In this document: piece after piece, positions 9,201-17,040 of the stretch
Layout: each line of letters starts with the position of its first letter
Numbering within the stretch: position 1 is the first letter of the stretch
Assembly (NCBI GenBank): GCA_000447185.1
Contig: KE646837.1
Location: 1-17,040 of the forward strand
From: Vairimorpha apis BRL 01
Lineage: Eukaryota > Microsporidia > Nosematidae
Direction of reading: 5' to 3'
DNA: 17,040 nucleotides
Program-made: the position numbers and the translations under genes
The notes under the pieces: model-generated
The model's database searches: none
Told to the model about the DNA's origin: nothing
Seen by the model: only the letters and a program-made list of their open reading frames with translations

Positions 9201-9460
9201 AATCCTCCACCAGGAGAAGGTCCTCCTTCTGGCCCTATCAATCTGTTACTTAAAGCAGTTACACCTATTAAAGAAGAATTTTTTAAAGGATTTATCTGTA
9301 TTTTTTTGACAGAATCATTTTTAGTCAAATTAAAACTTTTGGCTTTTTTCATAATTGTATCAATCAATTGTTGTCCATTTTTAAAATCGTTTAAATTCAA
9401 ATAGAATGAATTATCTGCACTTATGTTCAAAAATGTTAGCAAAAAAATTCTTAAGTTCAT
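6284..9460 (-). CDS. Large secreted repeat-built protein, spore wall/polar tube candidate (frameshifted)
   Basis: I do not recognise a family. The nominal length is about 1,060 residues. In order: a signal peptide (MNLRIFLLTFLNISA), a short ordinary N-terminal region, 29-residue Lys/Glu/Gln repeats, six 18-residue repeats of the type EEKKVENQKKKDEQAKQK, and Lys/Asp-rich sequence. A long Ser-rich stretch follows, then a more ordinary block with Cys (GKDCSCKKNE, EDTCKQQ), Gly/Ser/Thr repeats (SGGTSQNGTSGG), a Thr/Pro-rich segment, an acidic run and a Cys-rich end with six Cys, stopping at TAG 6286-6284. An ATG at 9460-9458 with an in-frame stop just upstream (9469-9467) fixes the start. Frames are joined by single-base deficits at 9147-9153, 9127-9133, 9041-9047, about 8664-8672, 8566-8572 and 6848-6854. 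Secretion, charged repeats, possible mucin-like Thr/Ser and paired Cys suit a spore wall or polar tube component, but this is inferred from composition. Confidence 0.65.
6960..7345 (-). repeat. Gly/Ser/Thr/Gln coding repeats
   Basis: Near-identical coding blocks recur. A TTGAGT landmark occurs at 7015, 7102 and 7201 (spacings 87 and 99). A CCACCGCTTG landmark occurs at 7211 and 7289 (spacing 78). All spacings are multiples of three, so the repeats keep frame. They encode SGGTSQNGTSGG and GGASGSDSQKETS blocks. This is the most G+C-rich part of the window because of the Gly codons. Confidence 0.8.
8704..9020 (-). repeat. Six 54-bp (18-residue) tandem coding repeats
   Basis: A CTTTCTT landmark on the plus strand recurs at 8704, 8758, 8812, 8866, 8920 and 8974, an exact 54-bp period. 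The four units nearest the N-terminus encode VENQKKKDEQAKQKEEKK almost identically; the last two have AADQQ and AEDQQ variants. The high charge and lack of Pro/Gly suggest an extended helix. Confidence 0.9.
9034..9155 (-). repeat. Duplicated ~87-bp Lys/Glu/Gln coding unit
   Basis: The plus-strand segment starting with the T7 run at 9041-9047 repeats at 9127-9133, 86 bases apart, with matching flanks (GCTGTGCC on one side, GGAGCTTGTTC on the other). If each T7 run truly has eight bases, the unit is 87 bp and encodes EAQQKKEEQAPKKEEKKQ-type sequence in both copies. Confidence 0.75.
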
Positions 9461-11019
9461 ATTTGTTTATAATAGTTTTGACTTAACTAAATGTTTCAGA
9501 ATATATTGATTAAAAATAAAAACATAAATTATACTTACAAAAAATGAAACAAAAATAAAATTTAAAACATTAACATATAAGAAAATTCTTTATTTAACAA
9601 AGTAAAATATTAGTTAGTTAAAAAATTAAATACTAAATGTTTTTTTAAAAAAAATTATTTATACTATATTTGAATAAAAATATTTTTTGTTCTTAGGTTC
9701 AATAAAATATATTAATATATCATAATTTTAATTAATTAAAAAAATAGATTTAATCATTAAGTTGATTTTAATATATATAAAAATATTTTAACAGAATTTA
9801 AGATTTTGCATTAAATATTTAACATAGTATATTTTTAAAATACAAAAATTTTATAAAAATAATAAAAAACAATTGTTAAATTTTTGGAAACCAATTAAAT
9901 ATGTAGCATTTATTATTTTTGAATTTCACTTAAAATAAAATTTATAGCATTTTTTCATATCATCACAATTTTGAGATTTTTTTACTTTTATATTATAAAA
10001 AATATTATCAAATATATTTTTATATCTTTAATTTTTAATACAAAAAAAATAGTTATTTATATAAATTTAATATTATCAAGTAGTATAAAATTAAAATAAA
10101 CATTTTAATATATTGTAATTAAAAAATAAATTGTAGTAAAAAAAATATATATACATAAATAAAATTTAACTAGCTTAAAATTTTTAAAATTTTTAAAACC
10201 TTTTAGAAATTGTAATTTTTCTACTAATTTATGTGTTTATTTTAAAAGATAAATTAATAAATTTTGTAAAAAAATATGAAATATTTAAAATTTTTTTAGA
10301 TATATATTGACAGTCTGATCAATATTGATTAAGTTTTTTATACATATAAAGTTTAGGTTTAGTGAAATATTTTTATTTTTATTTTAGATATTCTTCTTTA
10401 TGCTATATAATTTAAAATTTTGTAATGTTCAAATAATCTTGTTACTATTTAAATTTGCAATTACAATATTTTATTTAAAAAAAATTCTTAATAAATTACC
10501 TTATTTTTCTAACTTTCTTATACCAATAACAAAGTGCAAAATTAATGATATGGAAGGAACGATAACTGTATTAGAAATACAAAAACTTGTGATCATATAT
10601 TTATCCACTATAAAATAATGTAAAAATTTCTTAATAGATTATTATTTGATCATATACTTTGTGTAAAAGACAACACTTAAATAACAAGATATTAAATATT
10701 ATTATATACAAAAGTTATATTAAAGAAGCAACATGATGGTGTATAAATTAAAAATCTTTAAAATATATTAAAAAAATTTACAATCATACCAAATATCAAT
10801 CAAAATTATATTTTTTGAAAGAATGAAATCTTTTCTTTAATAAGCATATGTCTTTATTGAAATCAAATAATAATAACAGTAAATCATATGATCACAATGT
10901 GTAAGACATTACAAACATTTCGCAAACACATTGCAATATTCAATTTCATTTATTTTAAATTATGTAACAAATAATTTAGACGCATGAAGTAATAAATTAA
11001 GAAAGTATGTTGACTAAGA
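9461..11019. other. A/T spacer, possibly with decayed element sequence at its right end
   Basis: Up to about 10390 this is nearly pure A/T with nothing to call. An open frame at 10400-10618 encodes a 72-residue Leu/Ile-rich peptide with no recognisable family, and I do not treat it as a gene. From about 10700 a phrase KKQHDGVYKLKIF can be read. It resembles the His-rich region that often precedes the nuclease domain in LINE-type proteins, so the third retrotransposon copy might extend this far, but stops interrupt it and the resemblance is weak. Confidence 0.35.
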
Positions 11020-11024
11020 AATAG

Positions 11025-11480
11025 TTGCAAATAAATATGTTGAAATAAAAATAGATATGATTTTAATACAAGCTTCGCGATTATAAGTATCATATGAGAT
11101 AAACTAATAATTGATAAAAGAATAAAAAAAGCAACTTATTATAGAAAAGTGTCATCTCACTCAGAGACTTATAACAAATTGAGCCAGAGAAACTCAGGAA
11201 ATATGATAAACATGAATAATAAATTGGGTTTGTAACATAATTGCAAAACTAAGAAAATACATATTTAGTAATGTAAAATGGTAAATTGATTTAAAATAAC
11301 TTCAAACACTCAAAGAAACATAAATACCGATCAAATTAAATCTCATATTCAATCCATAATTTTAACAATACTATTAAGTGCATTTCGGTGAATTACAGAA
11401 AAAAAGACAGGATAACAGAAATTCTAATAAGCAGAAAAACAAACTACTGCTAATCCAAAGCCGAACCATTATGAACAAAT
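11025..11480 (+). mobile_element. Degenerate retrotransposon end, copy 3
   Basis: This segment aligns with copy 1 over its whole length. It opens with TTGCAAATAAATATGTTGAA (TCGCAAATAAATATGTCGAA in copy 1). A later stretch from about 11152 (TCATCTCACTCAGAGACTTATAACAA) corresponds to 4025 onward, then AAACTCAGGAAATATGATAAA and AAATTGGGTTTG match the LRKYD and ELGL codons. The 3' end GAACAAATAAAATAACAT parallels GAACAAATTATATT after the copy 1 stop. Many stops and indels are present. No flanking direct repeat could be identified. Confidence 0.65.
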
Positions 11481-12666
11481 AAAATAACATTTTTTATCCA
11501 CAAAAATAATTTACTTATAAATTATTTTAAATAAATAATTTTTTGTAATTTTTTACATTTATAATAATTATTTTATTTTTAAATTGTTTAAATTAAATGA
11601 TTTTAAAATTTTTTATTTCGGAGTATATACCATAATTTGATAAATTTACTCTAAAGTTTTTCTATTTTAAAGTTTTTTTAATATTTTATTTCAAGTTTCG
11701 GATATCATTTATTTAAAGTTGTTATATCTGCTATATTAAATTATATTTTTATAGTCAATTTTTTATAAATTAAATTATTCATTTTTTTTATAATCACATT
11801 AAAAATTTTACATTTCTACAATTTTATCTTCATAAATAAAATTTTAATGTATTAAAATAAAAAATTTTTAGATTTTTTGCTAATATTAAACAATATATAG
11901 CAAATAAAATTAATTTGGCTTTTAGATAATTTTAAATTTTTAGAATAAAACATATTAAATAAAAAATTATTTAATATTTATTATAAGAGTTCAAACATAT
12001 TTTATAATAAAATTTTTTAAATATCTTACTTTAAAATTTTTCATCACATAAGTAATATCAAACATAATTTATTTACTAAAAATCATGTTTTAAAAAGTTT
12101 TATTATAAAATGTTCAAAAATAGATTTTTTGTGTATTTTATATAAACAAATATCAAATATGTGAAATAATTTTGTTATTTAAAAATTAAATTTTTAATTT
12201 AAAAAATATATCATTTAAAATTATTTATTTATTTTTAATTAAAAAATTCCAATTAAATGGTTTAATAGAACATAAATCAATCAACAAAAAACTTTAATTT
12301 TGAAATTTTTTTGTTTTTTGAATGTAAATAAAAATAGTTTTTATTGAGATGTTTATATATTTATGTTAATTAATTTATAAACAAAATTTATTTTATATTT
12401 TAATTCTCTATAAGTGTAAAAAATTTTCAAAGGATTACTGCATAAAATTAAAATTTTTATTTTAAATACTGTAAACTTTTTTTCGTAATAAAAATAGCTT
12501 AAAAAACATACAAATATATTTTTAAAAATTATGAAAAATAAAGCTTAATTAATTTAATTTATTCTATATTTAATTTAAAATATGATTGTTTAATTTTAAT
12601 TATTAAAATAATGTCGATATATCAATGGAATAATAAAACAAGGTATAATGTTAGAAATTATACCAA
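11481..12666. other. A/T spacer
   Basis: About 1.2 kb of A/T-rich sequence between the third element relic and the end of the ATPase gene. No open frame, RNA fold or repeat that I can support. Confidence 0.6.
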
Positions 12667-15600
12667 TTACAATCTTAATAAATTCGGTTTTTGTAATTGG
12701 TACGAATAGATAATGAGAAAAAATAAATGATTTTCTAAAAAATTAAAACTTAACAAATTTAAAAGTAGTAATAATAAATTGTAACATATAAAAACAAACG
12801 TAAAGTAAATAATTAATCTATTTTGACGTATTTTTTCTCGATATGGTGAACAATCGCTGAAATACAATGCGTTAAATATAGATTGAAAACATGTAATGTA
12901 AAATATCATTGTTCCTGCTTTCGAAGACTCAGTTATTTCTTCTGAAGATTCTCCGTATGTAGAAAAAATACCTATAATAATTATTTGTAAAAGTAAACTT
13001 GTAAAAAATGAAATCATTTCACTATAGTTGAAAATTGACGTTTTTGGACGAATTTTGCTAATAATTTTACTTTTTTTAAATGAAGATAAACAATATGTTA
13101 ACGGAACGATTATAAAAATATCAACATGAAGAGTTTGAAAATCACTTAAAAATAAATTTCTAAGTACAGGAAAAGCTAAGCAAATAAATGCTAAAATATA
13201 TGTCATAGAAACATATTTGAATCGTGCTATTGATGTAACATATGCATTTCTACACTCTTTTATTAGCAATGGAACACTATCTAAACAAATAGCATTAAAG
13301 CTAGAAGCTAAACTAGCTTCATTTTTTAGATAATGCAATACCTACATCTGCACTGCTTATTGCACCACTATCATTTGCTCCATCTCCACAAAATAATATA
13401 TTCTTATTCAAGCTGCGCAAATCTTCAACGAGTGCTTTTTTAAGACCTGAACTAAATCTTGCAAAAACGACGCATTTTTCAAGTATAAAAGAAAGACCAT
13501 TGTTCTTTTTAAAAAATTCAAATTCTCTTCCTTCACACGCAACAACAAAATCTTTATTAAAAGTATCAAATGTATTTTTATATAAACCAAGTCGAATTTT
13601 ATCAAAGGTATATGCTTCTTCACTTAGACATTCCCATTTAACATCATCAATGGTTTTACAATCATCAGAAACAATAGGAAAAACAACAACTGCTCCTTCT
13701 TCTATCAATTTGCATTCTTTTCCAACAGAAATAGCAGTCAACATATTATCTCCTGTACAAATTACAGATTTTATGTTTGCATAATTTAGTTCTTCTATTA
13801 CTTTAGTAGTTTCGGATTTTAATTTATTACTAAAAATTATTAAATTTAAGAAAATTAAATCTTTTTCATAATTTTCTCTATTTGAAAAATGAGAAATTTC
13901 TTTATAAGCAATTGTAATTAACCTATATCCCATTAAAGAATATTCATTAATTTTTTTTTCATAATCCTTTGGAATGTTTTTTATTAATTTTTGCATTGTG
14001 TCTGGAGAACCTTTGCAAAAAATAAATTTTTATTTTTTATCTGAACAATAACGCTCATTCGTTTTAGATCTGAAGAAAAATCATAAGTTTTTAAAATTTT
14101 TATTATTTCTCCTTCAAAATTGTTAATTTCATTAACCTCAACATAATTGATAGTTTTTTCTGTATTTTTATTATTTTTTAAACTATTAAAATTTCATCTA
14201 AACATTCAAAAATAATTTCTCTTGAATTATTTGAATTTAATTTAAGAACAGATTTAGAAAAAATAAACATTTGAATATCAAGTGAATCTCCTGTGTATTT
14301 ACCATCTAATTCGTAAACACTGTGACATGTGCTTAAACCAATTCTTGTCAATAAATTACTTTTTCTATTGAATTAATTGCATTTTTACAATCATCTAAAC
14401 ACAAAAAATCCATACCTTCGCATGTAAGTGTTCCTGTTTTGTCAAAAATTGCTATATCAATATTTCCTGCGATATATATTCTATCTAAATTATTGCATTT
14501 AATATTATCTTTTTTTAATCTTCTATTTGATAATTGTATTCCTACAGATAATGATGCATATAAAGCAGGAGAAGCAAGAGTAAAAAATAAATCAGCGGTA
14601 TAAACAAAACATTGAAGTAGTTCCCATTCTGAAATATAAACGAAATACAAGAAATAAAAAATTGATAACAATAATCATATAAAAATAGTATAGTATATGT
14701 ACATATAAGCTTCATGTAAAAATCCAACATATACAGGTTGAGAATTTAAAATATCTCTTAAAATTTTACCGCGAGCTGTATTAAATCCAGTACCGATAAC
14801 CAATCCAATTGCATAGTTCTCGGTTTTAATAGTAGTTACTTGTTTTGTAAATACAGAATTTTGGTTATCATCAGAAATAGCATAACCTTCTGGAATAATT
14901 TTCTTTTTATTATATTTGTTGTTTGTATTTGAATTAGAATAAAAATTATTAAATTGTTCTTCTGCTTTTATGTTAGCAATTTTATAACAGTTGTCATTAT
15001 GTTCTAAAATTGAACTTTTTAAAATAGATGTACCAGAATATACGATTGAATTTTGTTGGTGCGATTTACAAACAGGTACAGATTCTCCTGTCAAAAAACT
15101 TTCATCTGCAATTACATCACCTTTTTTAATTATAGCATCACATGGAAAATTATCTCCAATTTCAATATATATAAAATCTCCAGGATAGATTTCAGTAGCA
15201 TTCTTAATAACAAATTTACCATTTCTAAAGACTTTGACTTTTTTCTTTTGTTGAGATTTTTCAAGTTCCTTTTTATGTAATATTTCAGACCAAATTTCTT
15301 CAATATATGAATAAAAAATCATTATTCCAATAATTGACGCATATATTTTATATTCAATATTGAACCATAAAATAATACAAAAAAGATTAATAAAATTTTC
15401 AATATTAAATGTATTTTTTAATAAGATTTCGAAATTTGAAGGCAATCTCAAATTATTATAGTTTTTACCAAATAAAATTTCTCTTTCCAAAAGTATATTT
15501 GGTTCATAATAAAAAATTTGTTTTTATCAATAATTCTTCATATGGTAAATTTTCAACATTATATGATACTGAAACATATTTTTCAATCATATTGTCATAT

Positions 15601-15923
15601 ATGAATCTTGCGTATTCAGTGTCTATAATTTTAATTTTTCCATTACAATTATATCTCATCAAATTTTTAGTTGGATTGAATTCAATAATGTCACGTAGTT
15701 CAATTTTATTAAATTTATTGCGAATAACAACACAATCACTATTTTTCAAATTACACTTTTTTGTTGTTAACAAAATTTTTATATAAAAATAATATTTTGA
15801 AATCATATATAAGATTCCAAATGAAAATATACATAAATAATTCCAATATCTGTATAAAAAAATTTTCTTTCTTCCTTCAATTTCAATATATGACGAATTT
15901 GAATTAGACTTATTAAAATACAT
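12667..15923 (-). CDS. P5B-type transport ATPase (ATP13A2/Ypk9 family), frameshifted
   Basis: P5B ATPases are internal-membrane pumps; animal and yeast members sit in lysosome, endosome or vacuole and move polyamines. The nominal length is about 1,085 residues, normal for the family. Landmarks by approximate residue: N-terminal membrane segment 25-50; actuator motif LTGESVP ~278 (15080-15091); M4 SPALY ~451 (14558-14572); NRRLKKDNIKC; phosphorylation motif FDKTGTLT with Asp ~493 (14441-14443); KRMSV and KGSPD of the nucleotide domain; hinge GDGAND ~846 (13370-13387); then C-terminal membrane helices, stop TAA 12669-12667. NRRLKK and DKTGTLT-x-EGMD separate it from P5A. Single-base deficits at 14360-14364, 14188-14191 and 14017-14022, one extra base at 13322-13327, a shift at 15511-15516 and an in-frame TGA at 14677-14675 break the frame. 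Family motifs stay collinear, so errors in the assembly are likelier than a pseudogene. Confidence 0.85.
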
Positions 15924-15930
15924 TAGGGTT
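15924..15930 (-). promoter_or_regulatory. CCC start-context motif of the ATPase gene
   Basis: The minus strand reads AACCCTAATG, with CCC two bases before the ATG. It matches the context of the SNARE gene and the CCC-type signal described near microsporidian start codons, and supports the chosen start. Confidence 0.55.
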
Positions 15931-16886
15931 AGATTTATATTTTAAATTTAAGATCATACACGTTTTTAATAAATAACCAATAATTTTACTTGAAATATTA
16001 TTTATTTAATCTAAAAAACATTCATAAAAAAATCAAAAGTTTACATTTTTTGTTTGTTACGTAACATTAATATCTCAATAATTTATAAGATCATATAAAA
16101 TATTAAATTCTATATAAATGAAAAATACATTTAATATACATAAAACAACTTTATAATCATATATTATTCAAATAATTATATACAAAAAATAAATGAATAT
16201 ATAAATTACATTTATTCAGTTTAAATTCTTAAAAAACAATCTACTTGAAACTAATAAAAATTTTGAATGAAATTAATCGATAATTTTTTACATAAAATAA
16301 TAGCAATAAGCTAAATAACCATTTATATAAAGTTTTTAGAATTTTTTATCTTATAGTAATAATATTATTTTGGTTTTATTTACATATTATGTTTATATTT
16401 TTATTACATGTTATTTTGAACTTTTTTAAAGAGTTTTTAGTTTTATAAAGGAAAAAATATTTCAAAATTTAAATTTTAGTTAAACGACATATGAGCAATT
16501 TTTTAATAAAAATATAGTTTAATTAATGATATCAATTTTTTTATATTAAGATAACGATAAATTAAAAAATATTTATATTTAAATAATTTTTTTGTAAATA
16601 TAAAAATTAGTATGTTATATTATTATTTTATATTGTGTTACTAAAATTTAAAAAGAATATTTTAAATTTTTTTTAAATACCAAACATTTTAATATTTATT
16701 TTAAAACCATTTAAACATTTTAAATATTTATTTAATTTTAAATGTTTAGGAAATTTTATACAATATATAAAAATATTTTAAATGAATAAAATATTATAAT
16801 TTAAAAATTTATTTTTATCATAAATGACTATTTAAATTTTTAACTGTCATTTCTTATGTTAAATTAAATTTATACAAAATATAAAA
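15931..16886. other. A/T spacer between two minus-strand genes
   Basis: Very A/T-rich, with no open frame or RNA that I can support. It should contain the ATPase promoter and the 3' end of the gene to its right, but no distinct element can be picked out. Confidence 0.55.
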
Positions 16887-17039
16887 TTAATGGCTATATA
16901 ATGTCCATAAAATACTATAAATAAGATATTTTTGTTGAATATCTTTCGAATAAGGAGAATAATAGTTTTCACCGTACATATCAAGATTGTTTAAATTTAA
17001 CAAATCTGTTATATTTTCTATACGTTTATGAGGATTTTT
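16887..17039 (-). CDS. C-terminal end of an unidentified protein (partial)
   Basis: A frame open from the window edge gives 50 codons before TAA 16889-16887. It includes KNPHKRIENITDLLNLNN, MYGENYYSPYSKD and a C-terminal YSILWTLYSH. Fifty open codons in sequence this A/T-rich are unlikely by chance, and the composition is protein-like (Tyr, Trp, Pro, Gly, mixed charge). I do not recognise the family. The rest of the gene lies beyond the right edge. Confidence 0.55.
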   Translation of the reverse strand, partial: KNPHKRIENITDLLNLNNLDMYGENYYSPYSKDIQQKYLIYSILWTLYSH

Positions 17040-17040
17040 T

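Noticed and set aside
10400..10618. 72-residue Leu/Ile-rich open frame as a gene
   Set aside because: Composition is what A/T-rich sequence yields by chance, no start context motif, no recognisable family, no conserved neighbours.
13500..13784. Plus-strand open frame within the ATPase
   Set aside because: Shadow of the nucleotide-binding and hinge region of the P5B ATPase on the other strand.
1132..14677. TGA read as Trp (altered genetic code)
   Set aside because: Only two in-frame TGA codons, Trp is also encoded by TGG here (SNARE anchor), the SNARE appears to end in TGA, and microsporidia use the standard nuclear code.
12667..15923. ATPase as P5A (Spf1-type) ER pump
   Set aside because: The NRRLKK segment after M4, DKTGTLT followed by EGMD, and the EASLASSF segment after the hinge fit P5B; P5A has a PPELP motif and a different sequence after DKTGTLT.
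15921..15930. TTAGGGTTAG resembling a telomeric repeat
   Set aside because: Only about one and a half units, internal, and better explained as the complement of the CCC start-context motif (AACCCTAATG) of the ATPase gene.

Overview
The window looks like a microsporidian nuclear contig, most like the Nosema/Vairimorpha group. The evidence is a very A+T-rich sequence (roughly four fifths A+T by eye), compact intronless genes separated by near-pure A/T spacers, an ACCCT(T)AATG start context at two genes, lysine-rich low-complexity proteins of the kind found in spores, and decayed LINE-like retrotransposon ends. The genus is an inference; no rRNA or other marker gene is present.

Layout, left to right. 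(1) About 22-1590, plus strand: a Lys/Asp/Ser/Asn-rich protein carrying four 90-bp repeats. (2) 2373-2932, minus: a tail-anchored Qb-SNARE of the Bos1/membrin type. (3) 3878-5100: two same-strand, 5'-truncated C-terminal pieces of a LINE-like retrotransposon, the first flanked by a 19-bp direct repeat. (4) 5884-6009: a short less A+T-rich island with an open frame and three possible hairpins. (5) 6284-9460, minus: one large secreted, repeat-built protein (Lys/Glu/Gln repeats, Ser-rich, Gly-rich, Thr/Pro-rich, then an acidic Cys-rich tail). (6) About 11025-11480: a third decayed retrotransposon end. (7) 12667-15923, minus: a P5B-type ATPase (ATP13A2/Ypk9 family). (8) 16887-17039, minus: the C-terminal end of an unidentified gene that runs off the right edge. 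The rest is A/T spacer in which I see nothing supportable.

The most striking property is that all four near-complete genes are broken in the raw frames, and nearly every break is a single missing A or T, usually inside an A/T run. Conserved motifs and repeat phase continue correctly on the other side of each break. The simplest explanation is homopolymer under-calling in the assembly. Recent gene decay or polymerase slippage are alternatives, and two in-frame TGA codons are not explained by run-length error.

The genes do not form an obvious pathway. The SNARE would act in ER-to-Golgi vesicle fusion and the P5B ATPase in an internal membrane, where family members export polyamines. The two low-complexity proteins may be structural components of the spore wall or polar tube. 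I found no convincing new multi-gene system; the retrotransposon footprint, the hidden 3.2-kb repeat protein and the 5.9-kb island are the points most worth checking.
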